Shown here one piece after another: positions 1 through 5,782 of a DNA stretch of 7,254 nucleotides; within the stretch, counting starts at the first letter, position 1; every line of letters begins with the position of its first letter. Position numbers and translations under genes: made by a program. This DNA is from Desulfonatronospira sp. (GTDB lineage Bacteria; Desulfobacterota; Desulfovibrionia; Desulfovibrionales; Desulfonatronovibrionaceae), in the NCBI GenBank assembly GCA_003563255.1, contig PWSL01000052.1:1-7254 (forward strand). The letters are read 5' to 3'. The notes beneath the pieces were generated by a model, which was given only the letters and a program-made list of their open reading frames with translations, ran no database searches and was not told the origin of the DNA.

Positions 1-110
1 AGGTCTGTACCTCCTGTACCGCTCGTGCAGGTGATGGCCAGTCCCGGGCACCAGTGGCCGTGAAAGGCTGTCACGCCTTCAATCTGCTGACTGGATAAGC
101 TGCAGCTCAT
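1..110 (-). CDS. FmdE-family protein, N-terminal fragment, probable frameshift
   Basis: Only the first ~36 codons lie in the window; the gene leaves it at base 1. The ATG at 108-110 has a good Shine-Dalgarno AGGAG at 117-121 with a 6-nt spacer. The start reads M-S-C-S-L-S-S-Q-Q-I, and residues 16-26 read FHGHWCPGLAI. That is the N-terminal metal-site signature of the FmdE family (formylmethanofuran dehydrogenase subunit E-like proteins, common in sulfate reducers and methanogens), normally followed by a G-x-R-A-x helix. Here the frame continues T-C-T-S-G-T, which does not fit. Shifting one base after I26 gives P-A-R-A-V-Q-E-V, which does. The gene may therefore be frameshifted near 29-35, or contain a sequencing error. 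It starts 21 bp after the M1 peptidase stop, so it is likely in the same transcript. The substrate cannot be told from this fragment. Confidence 0.7.
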   Translation of the reverse strand, partial: MSCSLSSQQIEGVTAFHGHWCPGLAITCTSGTGGTD

Positions 111-131
111 ACTGGACTCCTGTGTTGTGTT

Positions 132-2210
132 TTATTCAAAATCATACTGCAGGGGCAGATCCATCTTCTCCCAGGTGCCCCTGGCCCGGTTTTCACCATC
201 CCGGAAAAGAAGATAACTCTCAGAGCCGTAATGCCCGATCCTGCGGACAGCATCCCGGGCTGATTCTTCTGAACCAAAAAGAAAATACGCCCAGACTGTT
301 TCCGGGTCTTGGCCTGGGTTCACAGCCATGAACAAGGCGTTTTTCGGGTCGTCCAGGGACTTCTGCTCAAAAAAGGACCTGCCCTGCTGCATGGAGGCCT
401 TATCCGACTGCTCAAAATTCTCCCGGGCCAATTCTTTTTCAGGCATGCCCAGAAAAAGTACATCCCTGCCCAGCAGGTCCTTATCCCCTGCCTCGTCTTC
501 ACTAATGACGGATACGTCCTGGCGGTTCAGGGTCTGCAAAAGCATCCGGGCCGCTTCCAGCTCCTGTTCAGACATACCTTGTGCGGCTACGGCCTTCAGA
601 TCTCTGGAGCCACGCACCCTTTCCACGGTGGCGGGCATTTCTTCCGGGTGCAGGCGGCGAAACACGTCGGAGTAAGGGTCAACCATGAACTTTGAAGGCC
701 TGGACCGGGCCTGGAACTCAAAGGTAGTTTCCCTGCCGTCCAGGTGCAGCTTATGCACGAGCCGGCGCGTGGGGGTCTCGATATGCACCGGCAGACGCAG
801 GTCAAAAACCGGCTCTTCCTGCCTGATGGTCCCGCTGATGGTCCACCTGCCGGGCAACCCGGAGACATCCACGTCTTCCAGGGAAATATAAGGGGCACCG
901 GGTCTTTGCACCCACTGCTCAAAAAAAGGCTTTAAGTCCTTGTCCGCCACTTCTGAGAAAACCCTTGCAAAATCACTCCACCCGGCGGATTCAAACATGT
1001 ATTCCCGGACCATGCGCCTTAGTCCCTCCCAGAACTCCTGCTCCCCCACCTCTGAGCGCAGCATGTGAAAGACCATGGCCCCCTTGCCGTAGCCTATGGC
1101 CTGGCTTTCGCGGCTGTCGCGGCGAGTGAACTCTTCCAGTGGAAAGTCGTTGTCCTGGCTGACCAGGGAAGAAAAGCCACGCACGAGCCTTTGGCGGTAC
1201 TTCTGGGCCTCTTCTTCGGATTCGCGCTCCAGAAGCAGGTAGTCGGCCACATATGTAGTCACTGCCTCGGACCAGTTGCCCTGGCTGTAATCCACCCGGA
1301 CTCCGTTGCCCCACCAGGAATGGGCGATCTCGTGGGGCAGGCTTGTGTCCAGGATAAAGGGCAGGCGGATCACCCGGCTGCCCAGCAGCGTCCATGAAGG
1401 CAGGCCGTATCCGGTGGGAAAGAAATTTTCCACCACTGCAAACTTTTCAAAGGGGTATGGACCCAGAATGGCCTGAAAAAAGTCCAGATGACTGCGGGCG
1501 GCCTGTAGATAGTCGTGAGCCAGGTCCTGGCTTTCAGGGTAAAAATAGGTACTCACCGGGACATCACCGGAGTCGTCTGTTTTTATTTCATAAGGTCCGG
1601 CGGAGACTGTCAGGCTGGGCAGGGGCACGTCCACCTGCCATTTTGACAGGCTGTAATCCTCCCCAGTGGTATGCTCCTTGAGCCTGCCGGCGGTTACGGC
1701 CAGGTATCCAGCAGGGGCCTGGACCCGTAAATCCCAGGTGGCCGGTCCCTGCCGGGGATCGGGATACCAGCCGCTGCCTCCGGACAGAAAGGCTCCCTCC
1801 CTGGTAATTGCTCCTGCTACCCCGTAAGTTGGGTCCTCGGTATGCATGGCAGGGCCGGGCGTCTCATCATCAAACGCGGCTTCGTAGTCGATCTGCAGAG
1901 TCGCCCTGGAGCCTGCAGCTTCCCGGGGAATCTCGACCTCAAGTACACCCCGGCTGAAACTGTGCTCCAGCTTTTGTCCGTTGAGGCGCACACTTGCCAC
2001 CCGGGCCTGAGGACTCAAGTGCAGCCGCTGCTTGCTTTCAGCTTCAGGCAGACTCACCCGGGCCCTGCCTTCGAGTTTTTGCTCCTGCGGCACAAGAGTT
2101 ATCTCCAGCTCGTGGTGCACATGCCTGTCTGCACCCATGGCAGGCGAGCCGGCCAGAATCATTACGAAGCCCAGAAGGACGGCAGTGGTGGTTAATATTA
2201 TTTTTTGCAT
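132..2210 (-). CDS. Secreted M1-family (gluzincin) metallopeptidase
   Basis: A 692-residue protein. I start it at the ATG at 2208-2210 because a typical signal peptide begins there: M-Q-K-I, then a hydrophobic stretch to about residue 22 and an A-M-G-A cleavage site near residue 27. The frame is open to a GTG at 2295-2297, but that leader does not look like protein. The zinc site is HEIAH at 293-297, with the third ligand probably E315 in GNWSEAVTTY. Y374 in GYGKGA matches the transition-state tyrosine of M1 peptidases. The substrate-binding GxMEN motif appears as AVVENFF (258-264). The spacing from HEIAH to E315 is 17 residues, not the usual 18. The mature protein has no cysteine, which suits the periplasm. 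Residues ~515-692 form an extra C-terminal domain that I do not recognise, ending in a Y-L-L-F-R-D-G-x-N-R-A-x-G-x-W pattern. No strong SD is visible upstream. Probable role: cleavage of N-terminal residues from exported peptides; specificity unknown. Confidence 0.88.
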   Translation of the reverse strand: MQKIILTTTAVLLGFVMILAGSPAMGADRHVHHELEITLVPQEQKLEGRARVSLPEAESKQRLHLSPQARVASVRLNGQKLEHSFSRGVLEVEIPREAAGSRATLQIDYEAAFDDETPGPAMHTEDPTYGVAGAITREGAFLSGGSGWYPDPRQGPATWDLRVQAPAGYLAVTAGRLKEHTTGEDYSLSKWQVDVPLPSLTVSAGPYEIKTDDSGDVPVSTYFYPESQDLAHDYLQAARSHLDFFQAILGPYPFEKFAVVENFFPTGYGLPSWTLLGSRVIRLPFILDTSLPHEIAHSWWGNGVRVDYSQGNWSEAVTTYVADYLLLERESEEEAQKYRQRLVRGFSSLVSQDNDFPLEEFTRRDSRESQAIGYGKGAMVFHMLRSEVGEQEFWEGLRRMVREYMFESAGWSDFARVFSEVADKDLKPFFEQWVQRPGAPYISLEDVDVSGLPGRWTISGTIRQEEPVFDLRLPVHIETPTRRLVHKLHLDGRETTFEFQARSRPSKFMVDPYSDVFRRLHPEEMPATVERVRGSRDLKAVAAQGMSEQELEAARMLLQTLNRQDVSVISEDEAGDKDLLGRDVLFLGMPEKELARENFEQSDKASMQQGRSFFEQKSLDDPKNALFMAVNPGQDPETVWAYFLFGSEESARDAVRRIGHYGSESYLLFRDGENRARGTWEKMDLPLQYDFE

Positions 2211-2248
2211 AGAGGTCTTTTTAAGTTCAAATGGCCGGGATTGCAAGG

Positions 2249-2262
2249 CAGGAAGCTTCCTG
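2249..2262. repeat. Perfect 14-bp palindrome upstream of the M1 peptidase gene
   Basis: CAGGAAGCTTCCTG is its own reverse complement. It sits 38 bp upstream of the chosen peptidase start, so it is probably in the promoter or 5' untranslated region. It could be a dimeric-regulator site or a short hairpin; no known operator is recognised. Confidence 0.4.
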
Positions 2263-2403
2263 GCCCAAGGCGCAGTTGACTGGCATATTTTTTTCACTTA
2301 CTTTGCAGCCAGATGGTTTTAATCCTGACAAGTAAATGCAATTTTATTTTAGAATGTTGCTTTCACACAAGCATGTCATTTTATGCAGAGCACGGTCTGC
2401 TCC

Positions 2404-2421
2404 CCTCCTTGGTTAAGGAGG
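2404..2421. repeat. CCTCCTT-GGTT-AAGGAGG hairpin, possible dispersed repeat
   Basis: A perfect 7-bp stem with a GGTT tetraloop, followed by a G-rich tail (GGCCGGGGGTGGTT, 2423-2436). There is no U-run on either side, so it is not a standard intrinsic terminator. From memory, stems of this type with a GGGGGTGG tail occur as dispersed intergenic repeats in several bacterial genomes. The AAGGAGG arm could mimic a Shine-Dalgarno sequence, but no start codon or open frame follows it usefully. Confidence 0.4.
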
Positions 2422-2556
2422 AGGCCGGGGGTGGTTCGTTATAAATGATATTTTCCTTATACATTAGCCTGCAGACTTGCTTACGAGCAAGGCCGATGGA
2501 GACGCTTTCCGGGGAAACTGTTTTCCACGGAACCGATATTAATCTGAGTCCTTTTT

Positions 2557-2576
2557 TTGTTGGCTAAACTCAACAA
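2557..2576. promoter_or_regulatory. Inverted repeat upstream of hicB, candidate operator
   Basis: TTGTTG (2557-2562) and CAACAA (2571-2576) are perfect inverted copies with an 8-nt spacer, 27 bp before the hicB start. A weak promoter could overlap it (TTGGCT 2560-2565, 17 nt, TTTAGT 2583-2588), but that would leave almost no leader for the AAGG ribosome site at 2591-2594. Toxin-antitoxin promoters are commonly autoregulated through such repeats; here this is inference from position only. Confidence 0.3.
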
Positions 2577-2603
2577 CTCATTTTTAGTACAAGGTAAACC
2601 AAT

Positions 2604-2879
2604 ATGCAGTTACAGTTTACGATCCATATCTGGAAAAAGGGTGACTGGTTTTTGGCAAAATGCCCTGAACTGGATTTTATCTCCCAGGGCACAACAAGGG
2701 ATGAAGCCGAAAAGAACCTGCTGGAAGTGATGCAGATTCAGTTTGAAGAAATGTCGCTGATGGGCACGCTTGACGACTACCTGAAAGAGTGTGGATACGA
2801 CTTTGATAAAGACACGGGTACAGCAACACCCCAGGCAAAAATGATCGGCTCTGAAAGCTTCGAGATGCAGGTTGTTTGA
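2604..2879 (+). CDS. hicB: HicB-family antitoxin
   Basis: A 91-residue protein with a HicB fold: an N-terminal strand (M-Q-L-Q-F-T-I-H-I-W), then K-K-G-D-W-F-L-A-K-C-P-E-L-D-F-I-S-Q-G-T (11-30), and the D-E-A-E-K-N-L-L-E-V helix (33-42). These are hallmarks of HicB antitoxins with a degraded RNase H-like fold. It should neutralise the HicA mRNA interferase encoded directly downstream. A weak SD (AAGG, 2591-2594) precedes the ATG. The stop overlaps the hicA start by one base (TGATG), so translation is probably coupled. The gene order is antitoxin first, the reverse of E. coli hicAB. The C-terminal ~30 residues show no obvious helix-turn-helix or ribbon-helix-helix domain, so how the operon represses itself is unclear. 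Confidence 0.88.
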   Translation: MQLQFTIHIWKKGDWFLAKCPELDFISQGTTRDEAEKNLLEVMQIQFEEMSLMGTLDDYLKECGYDFDKDTGTATPQAKMIGSESFEMQVV

Positions 2880-3109
2880 TGCCCAGGCTTTATCCCACCA
2901 GCTGGCGCACTCAATTGAAAATATTCGAAATTTTCGGTTGCACCTACATAAGGAAAAAAGGCTCGCATCATATTTTAAGATGCCCGAAAGCAAAACGTGC
3001 CGTAGTGATACCAGAATATGACGAGATTGATATTGATATAATAAAAAGCAACATGCAGACTGCGGGCATGTCTAGAGAAACATACTTTGAACTAATGGCA
3101 AGAATATAA
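2879..3109 (+). CDS. hicA: HicA-family toxin (mRNA interferase)
   Basis: A 76-residue protein, the usual HicA size, with a dsRBD-like fold. It begins M-P-R-L-Y-P-T-S-W, then an amphipathic helix (Q-L-K-I-F-E-I-F-G). Next is the catalytic-site strand K-K-G-S-H-H-I-L, with H30 expected to be the conserved catalytic histidine, followed by A-V-V-I-P and the C-terminal D-I-I-K-S-N-M-Q-T-A-G-M-S-R-E-T-Y-F helix. HicA toxins cleave mRNA and tmRNA in the cytoplasm. The ATG at 2879 overlaps the hicB stop; a TTG one codon earlier (2876) is less likely. All recognisable family elements are present, so the toxin looks intact. It converges with vapC, with 74 bp between the stops and no clear terminator. 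A weak GCTGG-N5-CCAGC hairpin lies at 3123-3137. Confidence 0.88.
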   Translation: MPRLYPTSWRTQLKIFEIFGCTYIRKKGSHHILRCPKAKRAVVIPEYDEIDIDIIKSNMQTAGMSRETYFELMARI

Positions 3110-3183
3110 ATTCAGACCTGCAGCTGGCCATACCAGCAAATCAAGCTAAAAATACATGCTCTTATCCTTCCTTCTTTTTCAGT

Positions 3184-3582
3184 CTAAACCCAGATAATCC
3201 TGACCAGGTGGGAGACTTGCCTGAACTCTGGATCACCGGTCACCACAGGAGCATCATTTTCCAGGGCGGAAGCCATGGCAAAGGCGTCGGCATAAGAAAT
3301 TGGATGGCGGGCCTTGAATTCAGCTGCACGGTAAATCAGCTCGTTTGGACAGGGCAGAATCTTGAGCTTCAGGCGTTTCAGGTGGATAAAGGTTTCCAGT
3401 TTCTTCTGTTCGCCGAAACGGCGCTGGGTAAGGTAGATAATCTCGCCGACGTTGATGGCGTTGATAAGCCCTTCTGTCTGCCCGCTCACGACCCGCTGCA
3501 GCAGCTCACTGACTTTATCAGCTCCCGGCTCTTTTTGCAGGAAACATAGCAGGGCAAAGCTGTCGAACAACAGCTTACTCAT
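3184..3582 (-). CDS. vapC: VapC-type PIN-domain toxin (ribonuclease)
   Basis: A 132-residue PIN-domain protein, typical in length for VapC. The acidic, metal-binding residues are all in place: D7 in L-L-F-D-S-F-A-L, E47 in N-V-G-E-I-I-Y, D99 in S-Y-A-D-A-F-A-M-A and D117 in V-V-T-G-D-P-E-F. VapC toxins are Mg-dependent RNases that cut tRNA or rRNA. The ATG at 3580-3582 overlaps the vapB frame by 8 bp, which suits coupled translation; the frame is open further upstream, but only inside vapB. It should be inactive while bound by VapB. Nothing suggests truncation. The target RNA cannot be told from sequence. Confidence 0.9.
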   Translation of the reverse strand: MSKLLFDSFALLCFLQKEPGADKVSELLQRVVSGQTEGLINAINVGEIIYLTQRRFGEQKKLETFIHLKRLKLKILPCPNELIYRAAEFKARHPISYADAFAMASALENDAPVVTGDPEFRQVSHLVRIIWV

Positions 3583-3811
3583 CTGCAAAATCCCTTGTGC
3601 GCTCCCGTGCAAGTTCCTCTGCCAGGGAAGGCTCCGAGCCCAAAGAACCATAAGCTTCGACGACCGGATCGCCCTTGACAGGCACCAGGCAGATGATGTC
3701 GCCGTATTCTAAAAACTGGATCTCAGCTCCGGGTTCAAGGTGGTGCTTCTTGCGTAATTCCGCAGGAATGATCACTTGCCCCTTGCTTGATATTCGAAAT
3801 ATTGACTGCAT
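3575..3811 (-). CDS. vapB: VapB-type antitoxin, AbrB/MazE-like (SpoVT-AbrB fold)
   Basis: A 78-residue protein. Residues 1-45 form a swapped-hairpin AbrB DNA-binding domain: S-S-K-G-Q-V-I-I-P-A-E-L-R-K (8-21), then L-E-P-G-A-E-I-Q-F (25-33). The C-terminal part (E-P-S-L-A-E-E-L-A-R-E-R) is the usual toxin-binding helix. The ATG at 3809-3811 has a strong GGAGG site 5 nt upstream; the frame extends to 3871, but that stretch carries the promoter. It should neutralise VapC and, with it, repress the promoter at 3822-3878. Overlap with vapC is 8 bp. Confidence 0.9.
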   Translation of the reverse strand: MQSIFRISSKGQVIIPAELRKKHHLEPGAEIQFLEYGDIICLVPVKGDPVVEAYGSLGSEPSLAEELARERTRDFADE

Positions 3812-3821
3812 ATCCGCCTCC

Positions 3822-3878
3822 AACGTAAAACGTTTTGCCAAAAGCGTAAAACACAGCTGACAACATGTCAACGTAAAA
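3822..3878 (-). promoter_or_regulatory. vapBC promoter and candidate operator
   Basis: Read on the minus strand, TTGACA (3866-3871) is followed by 17 nt and TACGCT (3843-3848), a perfect -35 box with a weak -10 box. The -35 lies inside the palindrome TGACA-ACA-TGTCA (3858-3870). Downstream is a second palindrome, AACGT-AAA-ACGTT (3822-3834). On the plus strand the word AACGTAAAA occurs at 3822-3830 and 3870-3878, with AGCGTAAAA at 3843-3851 between them. These sites bracket the promoter, as expected for autorepression by an AbrB-type VapB-VapC complex. Binding is inferred. Confidence 0.55.
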
Positions 3879-3913
3879 AAGCCTCTCCTGCCGCACTCTC
3901 TAAGCTGAGATTT

Positions 3914-4064
3914 ATATCACTACAGCGAAACTTATATATTGACCTCCGGGGACTGGCTCTTTTGCCGCCTGTTATTTTGTTCAATTGCAAGTTATCAAAC
4001 GGCAAAAGTGCCTGTCCCCAATTGAGACAGGTTGTAAATTTTTGAAGTTTCGCTGTAGTGATAT
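3914..4064. mobile_element. 151-bp nested palindromic element (MITE/REP-like)
   Basis: Outer arms ATATCACTACAGCGAAACTT (3914-3933) and its exact reverse complement (4045-4064) form a perfect 20-bp inverted repeat. Inside, GGGGACTGGCTCTTTTGCCG (3948-3967) pairs with CGGCAAAAGTGCCTGTCCCC (4000-4019) at 18 of 20 positions around a 32-nt loop. A further short stem, CCTGTC/GACAGG (4011-4016/4025-4030), competes with the inner one. There is no coding capacity. The terminal ATAT is self-complementary and may contain a TA target duplication. On the minus strand the right inner arm begins GGGGACAGGCAC, a word I recall from dispersed REP-type repeats near Y1-family (IS200-like) transposases. The most likely identity is a non-autonomous element between vapB and the operon to its right; a long cruciform or regulatory RNA hairpin is the alternative. 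Confidence 0.65.
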
Positions 4065-4231
4065 CCGGCTCTTAGTAAACCCTCCTTGAAATCCTATAGC
4101 TTTTTTCAATACGAAACACCGGAATCTATTAATAATATGTATTGGACACTGTTTTTAAAAATTCAGTACATTGCCATCGTTATAGCGCGCTGGAACTGGA
4201 AATGATTTGGAGCAATCAGGCGGTAATGGGC

Positions 4232-4468
4232 ATGGAACTTATATTTGTCTGTCCGGAGCAGAAGGCGGAATTTACAACCTCTAAGTGGAAAGTTGATGGA
4301 AGTCTGACAGCGGTTTCCGACTCTTCCGGCAACAGGTGCCTTAAGGGCAGAATTGAGGCTTGGTGTCCATTCTGCCAGGTGGAGCATACCTTCAGCCCGG
4401 ATGAGCTTCCATGTCCCTTTGGTTCCAGTCAAGACAAACAATCAACAGGAGGGGGAGATGAGCAGTAG
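4232..4468 (+). CDS. Small zinc-ribbon-like protein, hypothetical
   Basis: A 78-residue protein with C7 (F-V-C-P-E-Q), a C45-P-F-C48 pair followed by H52, and C61. It looks like a small zinc-binding domain, though the N-terminal side offers only one cysteine. I chose the ATG at 4232 because AGGCGG (4218-4223) sits 8 nt upstream and the strand M-E-L-I-F-V-C-P starts cleanly there. ATGs at 4226 and 4202 and a TTG at 4142 are in frame. The last 11 bp overlap the YedE gene, which makes it the likely first gene of the operon. From memory, similar small proteins occur in Desulfobacterota, but I know of no assigned function. A role in metal or selenium/sulfur sensing or delivery is only suggested by position. 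Confidence 0.6.
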   Translation: MELIFVCPEQKAEFTTSKWKVDGSLTAVSDSSGNRCLKGRIEAWCPFCQVEHTFSPDELPCPFGSSQDKQSTGGGDEQ

Positions 4469-5546
4469 AAACATTTTTGCCACCTTGGCCGGGATCGTGG
4501 CCGTGGGAGTTATCATCGGCATCCTGGCCCCGCTTCTGCAGTACCTGGGCAATCCGGCCAATATGGGTATCTGCGTGGCCTGCTTTGAGCGTGACATTGC
4601 CGGGGCCATAGGCATTCACAGGGCTGCAGTGGTTCAATACCTGCGCCCGGAAATCCTGGGGTTTGTCCTGGGGGCTCTGGCTGCCGGGCTCATATTCAAA
4701 GAGTTCAAGCCCAGCGGCGGATCAGCCCCCATGACCAGGTTTGTCCTGGGCATGGTGGCCATGATCGGAGCCCTGGTTTTCCTGGGCTGCCCCTGGAGGG
4801 CAATCCTGCGCCTGGCCGGTGGGGACGGCAACGCTGTTCTGGGCCTGCTGGGACTGGCAGCAGGGGTGTACATCGGAACCCTTTTCTTCAGAAAGGGCTA
4901 CAACCTGGGCCGCAGCTACAAGCAGTCCATAGCCACCGGGCTGATGCTTCCGGGCATTATGCTGGGCCTTCTGGCCCTGCGGCTCATCTTCCCGCCCCTG
5001 GAAGGTGAGGATAAAAGCGGTGTTCTTTTCTATTCCCTGAGCGGACCGGGGGCTGCATACGCTCCCCTGGCCATTGCCCTGGCCATCGGCCTGGCTGTTG
5101 GCTTTCTGGCCCAGCGCAGCCGCTTCTGCACCATGGGGGCCATAAGAGACCTCATCCTGTTCCGGCAGACCCATCTCATGGCCGGTTTTCTGGCTCTTCT
5201 GGTGGTGGCCTTTGTGGTCAACCTGGCCCTGGGTCAGTTCAATCCTGGTTTTGAAGGCCAGCCTGTGGCCCACAACCTCTTTTTCTGGAATTTCTTCGGC
5301 ATGCTGGTGGCCGGACTGGCCTTTGCCCTGGCCGGAGGATGCCCGGGCAGGCAGCTGTTCATGTCCGGTGAGGGCAACAGCGACGCTGCAGTATTTGTTC
5401 TGGGCATGATCATGGGTGCTGCCCTGGCCCACAACTGGGGCCTGGCCAGCTCTCCGGCCGGACTGGGGGACAACGGGGCAGTGGCTGCCATCATCGGCCT
5501 GGCCGTGTGTCTGGCCATAGGTTTTGCCAACCTGAAAAAACAATAG
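4458..5546 (+). CDS. yedE: YedE-family putative selenium/sulfur transporter
   Basis: A 362-residue, very hydrophobic inner-membrane protein with two YeeE/YedE repeats and about 9-10 helices. The signature N-M-G-I-C-V-A-C-F-E-R-D-I-A-G-A (35-50) is, as I recall it, typical of the selenium-associated YedE subfamily. Other hallmark sites are G-C-P-W-R (110-114, C111), S-R-F-C-T-M-G-A-I-R-D (221-231, C224) and G-G-C-P-G-R (293-298, C295) followed by the G-E-G-N motif. In the related transporter TsuA (YeeE), conserved cysteines relay thiosulfate across the membrane. Here the cargo is probably reduced sulfur or selenium, handed to the carrier encoded next. The ATG at 4458 has AGGAGGGGG (4448-4456) just upstream. 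The frame is open to 4353, but that region is the preceding gene. It overlaps that gene by 11 bp and is followed by a 17-bp gap. Confidence 0.9.
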   Translation: MSSRNIFATLAGIVAVGVIIGILAPLLQYLGNPANMGICVACFERDIAGAIGIHRAAVVQYLRPEILGFVLGALAAGLIFKEFKPSGGSAPMTRFVLGMVAMIGALVFLGCPWRAILRLAGGDGNAVLGLLGLAAGVYIGTLFFRKGYNLGRSYKQSIATGLMLPGIMLGLLALRLIFPPLEGEDKSGVLFYSLSGPGAAYAPLAIALAIGLAVGFLAQRSRFCTMGAIRDLILFRQTHLMAGFLALLVVAFVVNLALGQFNPGFEGQPVAHNLFFWNFFGMLVAGLAFALAGGCPGRQLFMSGEGNSDAAVFVLGMIMGAALAHNWGLASSPAGLGDNGAVAAIIGLAVCLAIGFANLKKQ

Positions 5547-5563
5547 CCAAAGGAGTTTTCATC

Positions 5564-5782
5564 ATGGCGCACAAAGTGGATGCAAGGGGGCTTGCCTGCC
5601 CCCAGCCGGTTCTTTTGACAACCGAGGCCATTCAGAATACAGGTGAATCCGAAATAGAGATCCTGGTGGACAATCAGGCCAGCCGGGAAAACGTGGGCAG
5701 GGCTGCTGAAAGCAAGGGCTACCAGGTGGCTGTTTCCGAGGAGATGGACGAAGATTTCCGCATTGTTATCAGGAAAAAATGA
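5564..5782 (+). CDS. YedF/TusA-family sulfur or selenium carrier
   Basis: A 72-residue protein of the TusA/SirA/YedF fold. V-D-A-R-G-L-A-C-P-Q-P-V carries the C-P-x-P motif, with C12 as the persulfide (or selenide) carrying cysteine. V-D-N-Q-A-S-R-E-N-V-G-R and S-K-G-Y-Q-V resemble the N-terminal domain of selenium-associated YedF more than E. coli TusA. Full-length selenium YedF has a second, DsrE-like domain, which is absent here. The ATG at 5564 has AGGAG (5551-5555) 8 nt upstream. Its stop overlaps the next start by 4 bp (ATGA). It probably accepts sulfur or selenium from YedE and passes it on in the cytoplasm. Confidence 0.88.
   Translation: MAHKVDARGLACPQPVLLTTEAIQNTGESEIEILVDNQASRENVGRAAESKGYQVAVSEEMDEDFRIVIRKK

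Larger units (their letters stand above)
2211..2603. other. Divergent intergenic region with several small palindromes
   Basis: This 393-bp stretch separates the minus-strand peptidase from plus-strand hicB and should hold the promoters of both, though I see no convincing -35/-10 pair for the peptidase. It has no supported gene. It holds a 14-bp palindrome (2249-2262), a CCTCCTT/AAGGAGG hairpin (2404-2421), a hairpin CTTGCT-TACG-AGCAAG (2476-2491), a short GGAAA/TTTCC stem (2513-2526) and a TTGTTG/CAACAA inverted repeat next to hicB (2557-2576). The 2470-2530 part could be a small structured RNA or a repeat, but nothing identifies it. Confidence 0.6.

Noticed and set aside
2211..2297. N-terminal extension of the M1 peptidase from a GTG at 2297
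   Set aside because: The 29 added residues precede a complete signal peptide, the GTG has no good ribosome site, and the stretch contains the 14-bp palindrome, so it is more likely non-coding.
3123..3137. GCTGG-CCATA-CCAGC hairpin between hicA and vapC as a bidirectional terminator
   Set aside because: The stem is only 5 bp and neither side is followed by a T-run.
4065..4231. Promoter for the yedE operon in the AT-rich stretch (TATTAATAAT around 4127)
   Set aside because: -10-like words exist, but no acceptable -35 box lies at 16-18 bp and no sigma-54 site is visible, so I do not annotate one, although a promoter is expected here.
4353..4457. Earlier start for YedE at 4353
   Set aside because: It would place 35 polar residues inside the zinc-ribbon gene; the ATG at 4458 has AGGAGGGGG just upstream and begins the hydrophobic protein directly.
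4722..5543. Long open frame of 273 codons on the minus strand opposite yedE
   Set aside because: It is antisense to the clear YedE coding frame, has a very high Gln/Gly/His content, and no domain is recognisable; high GC codon use in yedE keeps this frame open.
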